Origin: Pseudomonas pergaminensis
Lineage (GTDB): Bacteria > Pseudomonadota > Gammaproteobacteria > Pseudomonadales > Pseudomonadaceae
Direction of reading: 5' to 3'
DNA length: 64,000 nt
Assembly: GCF_024112395.2 (NCBI RefSeq)
Contig: NZ_CP078013.2
Location: 5,860,501-5,924,500, forward strand
A model generated the notes under the pieces. It was not told the origin of the DNA and did not search any database. It saw only the letters and a program-made list of their open reading frames with translations. Below are positions 16,262-26,545 of the stretch, piece by piece (the stretch's first letter is position 1; every line of letters begins with the position of its first letter). The position numbers and the translations under genes are program-made.

Positions 16262-18157
16262 ATGAAACGCCTTCGCCTCGCCCTCCCCTTACTGCTTCTA
16301 ACCTCGCCAGACCTGCTCGCCGACACCCGCGACGACGCGCTGAAACTCCCCAACGTCGTCATCAGCGCCAACCGCCAGGTTCAGGCCCGCAACGACAGCA
16401 GCGCCGCCAACACAGTGTTCACCCGCGACGATATCGACCGCCTGCAACCCACCAGCCTTACCGACCTGCTCAGCCGCGTGCCCGGCGTGCAGATCGCGCC
16501 CACCGGTGGCCGTGGCAGCTTGCCCGGGGTCTATATCCGTGGCACCAAATCCGCGCAAAGCCTGGTGTTGGTGGACGGTCAGCGCATTGCCAATACCACT
16601 TCCGGCGACAGCGGCCTGCAATACCTCAACGTCGACCAGATCGAGCGGGTGGAAGTGCTGCGCGGCTCACGTTCGGTGATCTACGGCAGCGATGCGATTG
16701 GCGGGGTGATCCAGGTGTTTACCCGGCGCAATGCCGGGCAGGGCCTGCAACCGCGCCTGAAGCTCGGGTTTGGCAGCCACCAGACCTGGGAGCGCAGCCT
16801 CGGCCTCTCCGGTGGCGATGAACAGACCCGTTTCAACCTCGGTGGGAGCCTGGATGAAACCGCCGGCATCAACTCGACGCACACCTCATTCCCCAGCGAT
16901 GGCGACCATGATGCCTACCGCAACCGGTCCCTCAGCCTGAACCTCAGCCACGCCTTCAGCGATGCGCTGGAGGTGGGTTTCAATCTGCTGGATAACCGCG
17001 GCAAATCCGAGTACGACAACAGCTTCGGCCGCTACGACGTCGCCACCGGGCAAACCGTCGGGCAAAAGCCCTACACCGACTACACCGTGAGCAGCGCCAG
17101 CGGCTATGTCGATGCCACGCTCAATGAGCACTGGCAATCGCGCCTGGAACTGGGCCACAGCGAGAACCGTGACACCAAGCGCGACACCCTCAGCGACGAT
17201 TTCAGCGTGTTCAACACTTACCGCGATTCGGTCAACTGGCAGAACGACCTGACGCTGAATGAGCAGAACAGCCTGATCCTCGGCGGTGACTGGTACGAAG
17301 ACCGCTTCCACGGCTCCACCACCTTCACCGAAAATAGCCGCTGGAACCGCGCGGCCTTTGTACAGCATCGCTTCCATGGCGAGTGGTTTTCCACCGAGCT
17401 GGGCCTGCGGCGCGACCAGAACCAGCAGTTCGGCGGGCAGAACAGCTGGAGCGGCACCCTCACCTTGCCGATCAACCCGGACAATGACGTGCTGCTCAGC
17501 TACAGCGAAGGTTTCCGTGCGCCGACCTTCAATGACTTGTATTACCCCGATACGAAGTACAGCAACCCCAACCTGCAGCCTGAAACCTCAAAGAGCTACG
17601 AGCTGCAATGGCGCAGCCAACTAAGCGATAGCACCCGCCTGGAAGCCTCGCTGTACCGCACTGACTTGAGCGATGCGATCATCCTCGACCGCTCCGGCAA
17701 GCCGCAGAACGTAGCGTCGGCGCGCATCAGCGGCTTTGAGGCTGCGCTAAAGCAGGAACTGTTTGGCTGGCAGGGCAACCTCGGGCTGTCACTCATCGAC
17801 CCCCGCGACCGTGACAGCGGCCACACCCTGGCCCGGCGGGCGCGGCGAACGTTAAACCTGGACCTGGACCGGCAATTCGACAAACTGGGATTGGGCGCCA
17901 GCTGGCAGGCGATCAGCAGCAGCTATGACGATGAAGACAACACGCAGCGCCTGGGCGGCTATGCGTTGCTGGGGTTGCGCAGCAGTTGGGCGCTGAATCG
18001 GGAAGTGTCGTTGTCGCTGAAGGTCGATAACCTGCTGGACAAGAACTATACGCGGGCGCGTTACAGCTATAACGACCCGGGGTTCTTGAACAATCAGGAT
18101 TATCGCGAAGAGGGTCGGGTGTGGATGCTTGGGGTCACGTGGACGCCTGAGATCTGA
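16262..18157 (+). CDS. btuB: TonB-dependent vitamin B12 receptor
   Basis: A 631-aa outer-membrane beta-barrel receptor. There is a signal peptide (about residues 1-20), a TonB-box region before VVISANRQ, and a plug domain (about 45-150; LTDLLSRVPGVQIAPTGGRGSLPGVYIRGTKSAQSLVLVDGQ). A C-terminal barrel ends in an aromatic-containing strand. The plug and length fit BtuB, and the convergent downstream gene is btuF-like, supporting B12 uptake. Substrate specificity is inferred. No classical B12 riboswitch was found upstream. Confidence 0.9.
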   Translation: MKRLRLALPLLLLTSPDLLADTRDDALKLPNVVISANRQVQARNDSSAANTVFTRDDIDRLQPTSLTDLLSRVPGVQIAPTGGRGSLPGVYIRGTKSAQSLVLVDGQRIANTTSGDSGLQYLNVDQIERVEVLRGSRSVIYGSDAIGGVIQVFTRRNAGQGLQPRLKLGFGSHQTWERSLGLSGGDEQTRFNLGGSLDETAGINSTHTSFPSDGDHDAYRNRSLSLNLSHAFSDALEVGFNLLDNRGKSEYDNSFGRYDVATGQTVGQKPYTDYTVSSASGYVDATLNEHWQSRLELGHSENRDTKRDTLSDDFSVFNTYRDSVNWQNDLTLNEQNSLILGGDWYEDRFHGSTTFTENSRWNRAAFVQHRFHGEWFSTELGLRRDQNQQFGGQNSWSGTLTLPINPDNDVLLSYSEGFRAPTFNDLYYPDTKYSNPNLQPETSKSYELQWRSQLSDSTRLEASLYRTDLSDAIILDRSGKPQNVASARISGFEAALKQELFGWQGNLGLSLIDPRDRDSGHTLARRARRTLNLDLDRQFDKLGLGASWQAISSSYDDEDNTQRLGGYALLGLRSSWALNREVSLSLKVDNLLDKNYTRARYSYNDPGFLNNQDYREEGRVWMLGVTWTPEI

Positions 18158-18207
18158 ATTGGCGGTGAATGCGTTCCCCTGTAGCTGGCTGGCTAGCGAT
18201 AGCGGTA

Positions 18208-18996
18208 TCAGCGGTCCGGCGCAATCACCTGACACAACCGCCCCACCGCCTCCAGCATCTGCCCGCTAGGCCGTTCCAGGCCTTTGTCGGGCACCAGCCG
18301 CACCCGTTCTGCCATCGCCGGCCAAACCCTCCAGGCCTCCTTCTGGGCTTGATCCCCCACCAGGATCATCTCGGGATCACGCTGCAATACCGACTCGATA
18401 CTCACCTGCGGCGCGGGCAACTTGAGGTCATCGAACACATTGCGCGCGCCGCACACGCTCAGCGCATCGCTGATGATCTGCCCACCGCCCACGGTATACA
18501 GCGGCTGGTTCCACACTTGATAAAACACGCGTAACGGCTCGGTACGCCGGTAGCGCTGGCGCAATTCGGCCAGGCGTTGGCGCAAGTGCGCGGCCAACTG
18601 TCGGCCGGCTTCAGCGCGGCCCAATTGCTCGGCAATGGCCTGGACCTGGGTGGTGAGCTGTTCAAGGCTGTGGGGTTCGGCGACGTACACCGGAATATTC
18701 AGGCGCTGCAGTTGCTCGCGCTGGGCTGGGCCGACACTGCCGGGCCACAGCAGGATCAGGTCGGGCCTGAGGCTGAGCAAGCGCTCCATGTCCAACTGGC
18801 CGTAATGCCCCACTGACGGGACGTGCGCCAGCGCCGTCGGGCGGTCCCCGCCGTCGAGCACGCCCACCAACATGTCGGCGGCACCCAATTCAGCGACGAT
18901 TTCAGACAGGGAAGGCGCCAGGCTCACGACACGCTCGGCAGCCAGCGCCTGGGCGCTCAATGCCAGCAGCAGCACCGCCAGCCAGTGACACCTCAT
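18208..18996 (-). CDS. btuF: Cobalamin-binding periplasmic protein (BtuF-like)
   Basis: A 262-aa class III solute-binding protein: signal peptide ([19 protein letters not shown]), then RVVSLAPSLSEIVAELGAADMLVGVLDGGDRP. The middle has the long connecting helix typical of BtuF/FhuD. It would hand B12 to an inner-membrane ABC importer encoded elsewhere. It is convergent with btuB. Its ATG overlaps the stop of the small membrane-protein gene upstream (18993-18996). Confidence 0.85.
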   Translation of the reverse strand: MRCHWLAVLLLALSAQALAAERVVSLAPSLSEIVAELGAADMLVGVLDGGDRPTALAHVPSVGHYGQLDMERLLSLRPDLILLWPGSVGPAQREQLQRLNIPVYVAEPHSLEQLTTQVQAIAEQLGRAEAGRQLAAHLRQRLAELRQRYRRTEPLRVFYQVWNQPLYTVGGGQIISDALSVCGARNVFDDLKLPAPQVSIESVLQRDPEMILVGDQAQKEAWRVWPAMAERVRLVPDKGLERPSGQMLEAVGRLCQVIAPDR

Positions 18997-19412
18997 CCCA
19001 GTTGACGGGGAATGCGGTAGAGGTAGAACAGCACCAGCGTCGACAGCGCCAACAGGAACAGCGGCACCGCCTCCAGGCCGACGAACACCGCCAGCGCACC
19101 GATCCAGGCCGGGACGGCAGCAACCAGCAGCGCCGTGCGCCGCCGGGCCGCCAGGGTGATCCAGGCAGCCGGTTCTTCGGGGGTATCGAGGGCTTTGGAG
19201 GTGGCGATCAACGCGTGTTTATAGCCGTTGAAGTAGCGCAGGCTGAGGAACATCGAGGCCACGCCGGCAATGAAGAACGGCATGGCCAGCACCGGCAGCA
19301 GGGATTCGGCTTGGCCGAACACCAGGTTGATCACGAACAGGGGCAGCAACGCCAGGGCCAGGTACTGCCACCAATTGAAGGACAGTCGCCGTTTCACCTG
19401 GCCTCGGGTCAC
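18993..19412 (-). CDS. Small inner-membrane protein of unknown function
   Basis: A 139-aa protein with four predicted transmembrane segments in two hairpins (about residues 15-33, 38-57, 95-111, 113-131) and a cytoplasmic loop rich in Ala and charged residues. I recognise no family. It lies between ribA (4-nt overlap upstream) and btuF (4-nt overlap downstream), so all three are probably one transcript. Confidence 0.75.
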   Translation of the reverse strand: MTRGQVKRRLSFNWWQYLALALLPLFVINLVFGQAESLLPVLAMPFFIAGVASMFLSLRYFNGYKHALIATSKALDTPEEPAAWITLAARRRTALLVAAVPAWIGALAVFVGLEAVPLFLLALSTLVLFYLYRIPRQLG

Positions 19413-20026
19413 GCGCGGTCGACCTCGCCCTGGTGCTCGTTACCCATCATGTGGTCGAGCTTGCTGGCCTTGGTGGCCAGGTAGAGCTTGTTGTGCGGAT
19501 TGTGCCCGGTGTGCAGCGGCACACGCTCGGCCACGGTGATGCCCATCTCGGTCAAGGCTTTAACCTTGCGCGGGTTGTTGGTCATCAAGCGCAAGGACTT
19601 GACGCCCAGGTGCTCCAGCATCGGCAGGCAGATCGCGTAGTCACGCTGGTCGGCAGCAAAACCCAGGCGCTCGTTGGCTTCGACCGTATCGGCGCCGCCA
19701 TCTTGCAGCTCGTAGGCGCGGATCTTGTTCATCAGGCCAATGCCCCGGCCTTCCTGACGCAAATACAGCAGCACGCCCCGGCCTTCACGGGCGATGGCCC
19801 GCATAGCCGCTTCCAGTTGCGAGCCGCAGTCGCAGCGCTGGCTGAACAACGCATCGCCAGTCAGGCACTCGGAGTGCACACGGCCAAGCACCGGCGCGCC
19901 GTCCGCGATATCACCGAGGCTGAGCACAACGTGCTCGCGCCCGGTGGCTTCTTCGAGAAAGCCGTTCATGGTGAACGTGGCAAAAGGGGTAGGCAGCTTG
20001 GAAGCGGCGACGAAAACGACGGGCAC
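19409..20026 (-). CDS. ribA: GTP cyclohydrolase II
   Basis: A 205-aa enzyme that opens GTP in the first step of riboflavin synthesis. The zinc ligands Cys54, Cys65 and Cys67 are present in [20 protein letters not shown], at the same positions as E. coli RibA. This matters because the second copy of the domain, in RibBA at 22990-24081, has lost them. It overlaps the following membrane-protein gene by 4 nt. Confidence 0.97.
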   Translation of the reverse strand: MPVVFVAASKLPTPFATFTMNGFLEEATGREHVVLSLGDIADGAPVLGRVHSECLTGDALFSQRCDCGSQLEAAMRAIAREGRGVLLYLRQEGRGIGLMNKIRAYELQDGGADTVEANERLGFAADQRDYAICLPMLEHLGVKSLRLMTNNPRKVKALTEMGITVAERVPLHTGHNPHNKLYLATKASKLDHMMGNEHQGEVDRA

Positions 20027-20155
20027 CGTGTGCTCCTGAATTCAGTTTTTACAGAGGCGGCCATTGTAACAGCACGTTCCTACAGACGCTTAAGCTGAAT
20101 TATCGCTGATAAAGATCAATAGGTTCGATTGGCCTTCGACCTGGTTCTATGCACG

Positions 20156-20875
20156 TCAGAACGGATAGGGTTGTTTCCAGCGCTCGAATATCGGCTTTAA
20201 CTCGCCGCTTTTCACCAGGGCCGCCATGCGCTGGTCAAAGACAGCCATCAAGCCCCGGCCCCGCTCGTTATCGGCAAAACCGATGTACAACGGCAGTTCG
20301 GCAATCGGCGTGAGTGCAAACTTCGACGGCTCATCGGCCTGGCTGAGCACGTACTTGGCCTCGGTCAACGCATCGATGTAGAAGTCGGCCCGGGCGTGTT
20401 CCAGCATCGGCAGAATGCCGTCGCGGCGCTCGATCTGGTTGAAGCGGTGCACGTTGGGCAAGTACTCCTCGTACTTGTAGCCGCGCACCCAGGCCAGGCG
20501 GTAATTGCCCAGCGTGGCCACTGTCGGCGCCGGCGTACTGGCCAGCCCGAGCGCGTAGATATGGTCGGAATCGAAGTTCCAGTGGGGGTACAACACACCC
20601 TCGGCTTCATCACGATAGGAGCCCACCCAGCCGTCCACCTCGCCGCGCTGGGCCAGGCCAACCGAGCGGGTATAGGGCACGGAGCGGATCTGCACCTTGA
20701 TACCGGCGGGTTCGAAGACTTGGCGCATCACGTCCCAGGCCAGGCCGGTGCCGTCTTTGTTGGTGTAGTCGTTCCATTCCTCACTGGCCAGCATGATCTT
20801 GCCGGGCACGTCCTGCGCCTGGGCCACCGCCATAAAAGCACACAGCACTATCAGCAGCCAGCGGCGCACATCCAT
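20156..20875 (-). CDS. Periplasmic solute-binding protein, family 3-like
   Basis: A 239-aa protein with a signal peptide (cleavage after about VAQA, residue 20) and a family 3 (amino-acid type) binding fold: EWNDYTNKDGTGLAWDVMRQVF, then VPYTRSVGLAQRGEVDGWVGSY. No transporter permease or ATPase is adjacent, so it may be an orphan receptor or act with a distant transporter. It lies where I would expect pgpA by analogy with P. aeruginosa. Ligand unknown. Confidence 0.82.
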   Translation of the reverse strand: MDVRRWLLIVLCAFMAVAQAQDVPGKIMLASEEWNDYTNKDGTGLAWDVMRQVFEPAGIKVQIRSVPYTRSVGLAQRGEVDGWVGSYRDEAEGVLYPHWNFDSDHIYALGLASTPAPTVATLGNYRLAWVRGYKYEEYLPNVHRFNQIERRDGILPMLEHARADFYIDALTEAKYVLSQADEPSKFALTPIAELPLYIGFADNERGRGLMAVFDQRMAALVKSGELKPIFERWKQPYPF

Positions 20876-20941
20876 GGTGACGACCTCCTACAGGGCCTTG
20901 CATCCGTAATAACGCTATAGAGGGTAGCGCAGCTCGCCGAT

Positions 20942-21907
20942 TCAGGGCGTCTCGCGAAAATGCTGGTAGCCACGGATGGCCGGCGTGATGTCCTGCCCAG
21001 TGGCGTCAAGCAGGGTCACGCCCTGCCCCGCCTCGACCCGGCCGATCACATGGATCGGCCAGCCGTCGGCCAGCAATGGCGCCAACTCGACAGGTGGCAG
21101 GGTGAAGGCCAGCACGTAGTCGTCGCCGCCGCTCAGGGCCGCCACGCGCGCTTCGTCATCGCCGACAAACGCCAGCAGCGCCTGGGACAATGGCACGCGC
21201 TGGCGTTCGATCAGCAGGCTGACCTTGGACGCCGTAGCGATATGCCCACAATCGGCCAGGAGCCCGTCGGAAATATCCATCGCAGACGTCGCCTTGCCGC
21301 GCAGTGCCAGCCCCAAGGCCAATTGCGGCTGCGGCGACCAGTAATGGGCCAGCAATGGATCGGCAACCGCCGCGTCGGCGCTGCGCAGGCCCAACACCAG
21401 CGGCAAGGCGCCGGCAGCATTGCCCAGTTCACCGCCAACGCACAGCAGGTCGCCGGGTCGCGCACCGCTGCGGGTCAAGGCTTGCCCTGCCGGTACACGG
21501 CCAAACACTGTCAGGGTCAGGCTCAAGGGCCCACGGGTGGTGTCGCCACCCACCAGGCCCACGCCGCAGCGTTGCGCCATGAGGTTCAACCCTTGGGCAT
21601 AGCGTTGCAACCAATCGGCATCGACGGTCGGTGTGGTCAAGGCAAGGGTAAACGCGAGGGGGTGGGCGCCCATGGCGGCCAGGTCGCTGACGGCCACAGC
21701 CAAAGAACGTTGGCCCAGCAGGAACGGGTCGCAGGGGTCGGAAAAATGCACCCCGGCCACCAATGTGTCGGTGGAGATCGCCAGCTGCTCCCCGGCAGGG
21801 AGCGCCAGCAAGGCGCAGTCATCGCCGATCCCCAGGGCAATGCCTTCGCCGCCTTGCGCACAGGGCGCGGCGGCGAAGTAGTTGCGGATCAGCTCAAACT
21901 CGCCCAT
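20942..21907 (-). CDS. thiL: Thiamine-monophosphate kinase
   Basis: A 321-aa ATP-dependent kinase that converts thiamine phosphate to thiamine diphosphate, the cofactor used by Dxs upstream. The N-terminal GEFELIRNYF and the GIGDDCALL, STDTLVAGVHF and VSDLAAMGAHP motifs are diagnostic. It follows nusB by 18 bp in the rib-nusB-thiL cluster. Confidence 0.97.
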   Translation of the reverse strand: MGEFELIRNYFAAAPCAQGGEGIALGIGDDCALLALPAGEQLAISTDTLVAGVHFSDPCDPFLLGQRSLAVAVSDLAAMGAHPLAFTLALTTPTVDADWLQRYAQGLNLMAQRCGVGLVGGDTTRGPLSLTLTVFGRVPAGQALTRSGARPGDLLCVGGELGNAAGALPLVLGLRSADAAVADPLLAHYWSPQPQLALGLALRGKATSAMDISDGLLADCGHIATASKVSLLIERQRVPLSQALLAFVGDDEARVAALSGGDDYVLAFTLPPVELAPLLADGWPIHVIGRVEAGQGVTLLDATGQDITPAIRGYQHFRETP

Positions 21908-21925
21908 TCAGGTTTCAAGCGCGAT

Positions 21926-22426
21926 TCAGCGCTTGTACGCCTTCACTTCGGCTTCACGCAGGCGCGGGGCCAGCTTGTCGAGCACGCCGTTGACGAACTT
22001 GTGGCCGTCGGTCGAACCGTAGACTTTCGCCAGTTCGATACCTTCGTTGATCACCACGCGGTACGGCACGTCGACGCGATACAGCAGCTCCCAGGCCGAC
22101 AGGCGCATCACGCACAGCTCAACCGGGTCCAGCTCTTCGATGGTCAGGTCCAGGCAAGGCGCCAGGGCTGTATCGATCTCGGTCAGGTGGGCATGCACAC
22201 CGTGCAGGATGTCGTGGAAGTACGGCAGGTCGGCGAAGGTGAAATCGTTGTCGACGCGAAACTGTGCTTCGATTTCGTTCAACGATGCGCCCGCCAGGTG
22301 ACGCTGGTATAGCGCCTGGGTCGCCAACTGACGAGCAGCGCGACGCTTCTCGTTCTTGGAAGGCTTGCCAGCATCGGCTGGACGTGGCTCGCGCGGGTTG
22401 AAGTTGTCGCTCTCGTCGGAAATCAC
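21926..22426 (-). CDS. nusB: Transcription antitermination factor NusB
   Basis: A 166-aa all-helical protein that binds boxA RNA with NusE and supports rRNA transcription. The core begins [14 protein letters not shown] after a hydrophilic 30-residue N-terminus. The ATG overlaps the ribH stop by 4 nt, a widely conserved coupling. Confidence 0.97.
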   Translation of the reverse strand: MISDESDNFNPREPRPADAGKPSKNEKRRAARQLATQALYQRHLAGASLNEIEAQFRVDNDFTFADLPYFHDILHGVHAHLTEIDTALAPCLDLTIEELDPVELCVMRLSAWELLYRVDVPYRVVINEGIELAKVYGSTDGHKFVNGVLDKLAPRLREAEVKAYKR

Positions 22427-22899
22427 TTGGCCTCCAACTGCGACAGCAGGCTGACCATTTCCAGGGCGGACAGGGCAGCTTCAGCACCTTTGTTGCCGGC
22501 CTTGGTGCCGGAACGCTCGATGGCTTGCTCGATGGAATCCACGGTCAGCACGCCGAAAGCGACGGGCACGCCGAATTCCATGGACACCTGGGCCAGGCCC
22601 TTGGTGCATTCGCCTGCAACGTATTCGAAGTGCGGGGTACCGCCACGAATGACCGCGCCCAGGGCGATGATTGCCGCGTATTCACCCTGCTGAGCAACTT
22701 TCTGCGCAACCAGTGGAATTTCGAAGGCGCCAGGGGCACGGATAATGGTGATGTCGCTTTCGCTCACACCGTGGCGAACCAGGGCGTCCACGGCACCGCT
22801 TACCAGGCTTTCAACCACGAAGCTGTTGAAGCGGCCAACCACCAGGGCGTAGCGGCCTTTGGGGGCGATGAAGGTACCTTCGATGGTCTTCAGGGTCAT
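22423..22899 (-). CDS. ribH: 6,7-dimethyl-8-ribityllumazine synthase
   Basis: A 158-aa lumazine synthase, penultimate step of riboflavin synthesis. Recognisable by [24 protein letters not shown], the [13 protein letters not shown] [15 protein letters not shown] and [14 protein letters not shown] segments. In Pseudomonas this gene is sometimes called ribE. It is coupled to nusB. Confidence 0.97.
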   Translation of the reverse strand: MTLKTIEGTFIAPKGRYALVVGRFNSFVVESLVSGAVDALVRHGVSESDITIIRAPGAFEIPLVAQKVAQQGEYAAIIALGAVIRGGTPHFEYVAGECTKGLAQVSMEFGVPVAFGVLTVDSIEQAIERSGTKAGNKGAEAALSALEMVSLLSQLEAK

Positions 22900-22989
22900 T
22901 CGACAAATCTCTTAAAGAGCCGGGACGCGTGTATGACGCGTCCCTTAGTGATATTTGAACCGCGAACAAGGGGCGAAAATCGCCAGCCT

Positions 22990-24081
22990 TTATTCGGAGG
23001 GCACGTATTCTACTACTTCCAGGTCGAAACCGGATATCGCATTAAATTTCATCGGCGCACTCATCAAGCGCATTTTGCGCACGCCCAGGTCACGCAGGAT
23101 CTGCGAACCGGCACCGACGATGCTGTAGGTGGTCGGTTTTTTCACCGGCGCGTGGTCAGCCGTTTCGCGGATATGCGCCAGCAATACGTCGCCATCCAAC
23201 GGGTGACCGAGCAACAGCACCACACCGCTGCCGGCCTCGGAGACCGCAGCCATGGCGGCGCGCAGGCTCCAGCGGCCCGGTTGCTTGACCAGCAGCAGGT
23301 CACGCAGTGGGTCCATGTTGTGCACACGCACCAGGGTCGGTTCTTCGGCGCAAATGGTGCCCAGGGTCAGGGCCATGTGCACATCGCCTTCGACTGAATC
23401 ACGGTAGGTCACCAAATTGAATTGGCCCAGTTCGCTGTCCAGTGGCTGCTCGGCAATCCGCTGAACGGTACGTTCGTGGATCATGCGGTAGTGAATCAGG
23501 TCGGCAATGGTGCCCACCTTGATGTTGTGTTCGGCGGCAAAGGCTTCGAGTTCGGCACGACGGGCCATGGTGCCGTCATCGTTCATCACTTCGCAGATCA
23601 CGCCGCTTGGCTCGAACCCGGCCATGCGCGCCAGGTCGCAGGCGGCTTCGGTGTGGCCGGCGCGCGCCAGGGTGCCACCCGGCTGGGCCATCAGCGGGAA
23701 GATGTGGCCGGGGCTGACGATGTCTTCGGCCTTGGCGTCTTTTGCAGCGGCGGCTTGCACGGTGCGCGCGCGGTCAGCAGCGGAGATCCCGGTGGTGACA
23801 CCCGTGGTGGCTTCGATGGACACGGTGAACTTGGTGCCAAAACCCGAGCCATTGCGCGGCGCCATCAACGGCAGCTTGAGCAATTCGCAGCGCTCACGGC
23901 TCATGGGCATGCAGATCAGCCCGCGGGCGTGCTTGGCCATGAAGTTGATGTGCTCGGCCTGGCAGGCCTCGGCGGCCATGATGATGTCGCCTTCGTTCTC
24001 GCGGTCTTCGTCATCCATCAGGATGACCATCTTGCCTTGGCGGATGTCTTCAACCAGTTCTTCGATGCTATTGAGCGCCAC
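22990..24081 (-). CDS. ribBA: 3,4-dihydroxy-2-butanone-4-phosphate synthase with degenerate GTP cyclohydrolase II domain
   Basis: A 363-aa two-domain protein. Residues 1 to about 200 are a DHBP synthase with the acidic active-site loop DDEDRENEGD (23-32) and HTEAACDLARMAG. Residues about 205-363 have the GTP cyclohydrolase II fold, but the zinc-cysteine motif is replaced: RVHNMDPLRDLLLVKQPGRW stands where RibA has [17 protein letters not shown]. Only the first activity is therefore expected; stand-alone RibA at 19409 supplies the other. Similar degenerate RibBA proteins are usual in Pseudomonas. Confidence 0.93.
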   Translation of the reverse strand: MALNSIEELVEDIRQGKMVILMDDEDRENEGDIIMAAEACQAEHINFMAKHARGLICMPMSRERCELLKLPLMAPRNGSGFGTKFTVSIEATTGVTTGISAADRARTVQAAAAKDAKAEDIVSPGHIFPLMAQPGGTLARAGHTEAACDLARMAGFEPSGVICEVMNDDGTMARRAELEAFAAEHNIKVGTIADLIHYRMIHERTVQRIAEQPLDSELGQFNLVTYRDSVEGDVHMALTLGTICAEEPTLVRVHNMDPLRDLLLVKQPGRWSLRAAMAAVSEAGSGVVLLLGHPLDGDVLLAHIRETADHAPVKKPTTYSIVGAGSQILRDLGVRKMRLMSAPMKFNAISGFDLEVVEYVPSE

Positions 24082-24096
24082 GCGGCACCCCCTTGG

Positions 24097-24759
24097 TCAG
24101 GATTTCAGGTAGCCGTTAGCGGCCAGAAAACTTTCGGTGATGTTACCGGATGCTGGCTCTGCGGCCTTTTCGCCCAGCAACAGGCGCTCCAGGTAACGGG
24201 CAAGCAAGTCCACTTCCAGGTTCACTCGGCGACCCGGCTGGTACGAGGCCATGATCGTTTCGCTGAGGGTGTGGGGAATGATGGTCAGTTCAAATTCGGC
24301 GCCGTTCACGGCGTTCACGGTCAGGCTGGTGCCGTCGACGGTGATCGAGCCTTTGTGGGCGATGTACTTGGCCAGCTCTTTAGGCGCGCGGATGCGAAAT
24401 TCCACGGCACGCGCGTTTTCGCTGCGCGCGACCACTTCACCGACGCCGTCGACATGGCCGCTGACCAGGTGACCGCCAAGGCGGGTGGTCGGGGTCAGGG
24501 CTTTTTCCAGGTTCACCGGGCTGCCGGCCTTGAGGTCGTTCATCGCGGTGCAATCCAGGGTTTCCCGGCTGACATCGGCAGCAAAGCCATTGCCCGGCAA
24601 CTCGATGACGGTAAGGCACACGCCGCTGACGGCGATGCTGTCGCCCAGCTTGACGTCGCCCAGATCGAGCTTGCCGGTTTCAACCAGCAGGCGCACGTCG
24701 CCGCCTTTGGGGGTCATGGCGCGGATGCTGCCGATGGATTCGATAATGCCGGTGAACAT
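24097..24759 (-). CDS. ribE: Riboflavin synthase, alpha subunit
   Basis: A 220-aa enzyme that dismutates two lumazine molecules to riboflavin. It has the two tandem lumazine-binding barrels of the family, the first opening MFTGIIESIGSI, the second around FEGRIRAPKEL-type VEFRIRAPKELAKYI. Start placed at MFTGII (24759), the invariant N-terminus, with GGAG upstream. Sometimes named ribC in Pseudomonas. Confidence 0.96.
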   Translation of the reverse strand: MFTGIIESIGSIRAMTPKGGDVRLLVETGKLDLGDVKLGDSIAVSGVCLTVIELPGNGFAADVSRETLDCTAMNDLKAGSPVNLEKALTPTTRLGGHLVSGHVDGVGEVVARSENARAVEFRIRAPKELAKYIAHKGSITVDGTSLTVNAVNGAEFELTIIPHTLSETIMASYQPGRRVNLEVDLLARYLERLLLGEKAAEPASGNITESFLAANGYLKS

Positions 24760-24807
24760 GGCCTTCTCCTGGAAAAACGGGACGGGCACTTGAGCGCCCG
24801 GTCAGAA

Positions 24808-25944
24808 TTATACGCTCGCTGGTAGAAGCGGGATGGCAGTGACTCGCCAGTCGTCGCCCACAGCGCGCATTTCAGTGATCTTGAGTTGGGGGGCGTCGGC
24901 CAGTTTCTCAAGCGGCCAATCCAGCAAAGGCCGGGCGGCGGAGCCGAGGAACTTGCCGGCGATGAATATCACGTACTCATCCACCAGGCCTTGCTGGGCA
25001 AATGCGCCCGCCAGGCTTGGGCCGGCTTCCACCAATACTTCGTTGACGCCACGGGCGGCCAGCGCCACCAGGGCAGCACGCAAGTCGACCTGGCCATCGA
25101 CGCCCGGCACCACCAGGCACTCGGGGCCACGGGGGAATTGGTTTTCCGGCGTAACACAGGTAATGACCAACGCCGGGCCAGCCTTGAAGAAGGGCGCGTT
25201 GAGCGGCACGCGCAGGCGGCCGTCGATCAGCACGCGCAACGGCGGACGCGACATGGCCAGGGCGGTGGTGGCTTCATCCAGGCCGAGTTCGGCGGCGCGC
25301 ACGGTCAGGCGTGCGCCGTCGGCCAGCACCGTGTCGGCGCCGGTCAGCACCACGCTGGCCTCGGCGCGCAGGCGCTGCACGGCGGCGCGGGCGGCGGGGC
25401 CGGTGATCCATTGGCTTTCGCCGCTGGCCATCGCGGTGCGGCCGTCCAGGCTCATCGCCAATTTGACCCGCACGAAGGGCAAGCCGTGCTCCATGCGTTT
25501 GAGGAACCCCGGGTTCAACGCGCGGGCTTCGGCTTCCAGCACGCCGCTGCGCACTTCGATACCGGCTTGTGCCAAACGCTGCATGCCACGCCCGGCCACT
25601 TCGGGGTTCGGGTCCTGCATGCCGGCCACGACGCGGGCGACTCCCGCCGTGACCAACGCATCCGCGCAGGGCGGCGTACGCCCGTGATGGCTGCACGGTT
25701 CGAGGGTCACGTACACCGTGGCGCCACGGGCCTTGGCACCGGCGGCGCGCAAGGCATTGGGCTCGGCATGGGGCTCGCCGGTGCGCTCGTGCCAGCCTTC
25801 GCCGACGATTTGCCCATCACGCACGATCACGCAGCCAACCCGGGGGTTGGGGTGAGTGGTGTACCGGCCCTTGCGCGCCAGTTCGAGGGCGCGAGCCATG
25901 TAATGGGCGTCGAGCACAGCTTGTTCGGCAGAAGGCGGGTTCAT
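24808..25944 (-). CDS. ribD: Bifunctional riboflavin deaminase/reductase
   Basis: A 378-aa two-domain enzyme. The N-terminal zinc deaminase has HAEPNAL and [16 protein letters not shown]; the C-terminal half (from about 150) is the NADPH-dependent reductase ([25 protein letters not shown]). The ATG overlaps the nrdR stop by 4 nt. It leads the rib genes of this cluster. Confidence 0.97.
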   Translation of the reverse strand: MNPPSAEQAVLDAHYMARALELARKGRYTTHPNPRVGCVIVRDGQIVGEGWHERTGEPHAEPNALRAAGAKARGATVYVTLEPCSHHGRTPPCADALVTAGVARVVAGMQDPNPEVAGRGMQRLAQAGIEVRSGVLEAEARALNPGFLKRMEHGLPFVRVKLAMSLDGRTAMASGESQWITGPAARAAVQRLRAEASVVLTGADTVLADGARLTVRAAELGLDEATTALAMSRPPLRVLIDGRLRVPLNAPFFKAGPALVITCVTPENQFPRGPECLVVPGVDGQVDLRAALVALAARGVNEVLVEAGPSLAGAFAQQGLVDEYVIFIAGKFLGSAARPLLDWPLEKLADAPQLKITEMRAVGDDWRVTAIPLLPASV

Positions 25945-26405
25945 TCTTTGGCAGGCTCACGGGCCAGGCGGTCGATCTCTTCGCGGAACTCATTGAGGTC
26001 CTGGAAGCGTCGATACACCGAAGCGAAACGGATATAGGCGACTTCGTCGAGCTTTTGCAGCTCGCCCATCACCAACTCTCCCACCACCAGGCTCTTGACC
26101 TCGCGCTCACCGGTGGCACGCAGCTTGTGCTTGATATGCACCAGCGCCGCCTCCAGCCGCTCGACACTCACCGGGCGTTTTTCCAGGGCGCGCTGCATAC
26201 CGGCGCGCAGTTTTTCTTCGTCGAAGGGTTGGCGGCTGCCGTCGGATTTGATCAGGCGCGGCAACACCAGTTCGGCGGTTTCGAAGGTGGTGAAACGTTC
26301 ACCGCAGGCTAGGCATTCGCGCCGGCGACGCACTTGATCGCCCTCGGCGACCAGACGCGAGTCAATGACCTTGGTGTCGTTGGCACCGCAGAAGGGACAG
26401 TGCAT
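25941..26405 (-). CDS. nrdR: Transcriptional repressor NrdR
   Basis: A 154-aa repressor of ribonucleotide reductase genes. The N-terminal zinc ribbon has Cys3, Cys6, Cys31 and Cys34 (MHCPFCG ... CLACGERF), followed by an ATP-cone (about 49-139; [20 protein letters not shown]). Start taken at MHCPFCG (26405), the conserved N-terminus. First gene of the nrdR-ribD cluster. Confidence 0.96.
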   Translation of the reverse strand: MHCPFCGANDTKVIDSRLVAEGDQVRRRRECLACGERFTTFETAELVLPRLIKSDGSRQPFDEEKLRAGMQRALEKRPVSVERLEAALVHIKHKLRATGEREVKSLVVGELVMGELQKLDEVAYIRFASVYRRFQDLNEFREEIDRLAREPAKE

Positions 26406-26545
26406 GGTTGGCAGGCAACAAATAAAGGGAGGGCCATGGTAGCGCATCCCCGTGGCAAGACAAGCCATAGCCTTTACGGTATATAGGCTGACTATTATGT
26501 TTCTTATTTTTTAAGCCACGGATTTTGTCCTTTCTGGAGCCGTAC

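Noticed and set aside
23422..24825. 467-codon frame on the plus strand over ribBA/ribE
   Set aside because: Shadow of two certain genes on the other strand.
24082..26545. Possible FMN riboswitch in the riboflavin cluster
   Set aside because: Gaps are short and none shows the conserved FMN-element pattern; the genes are tightly joined.
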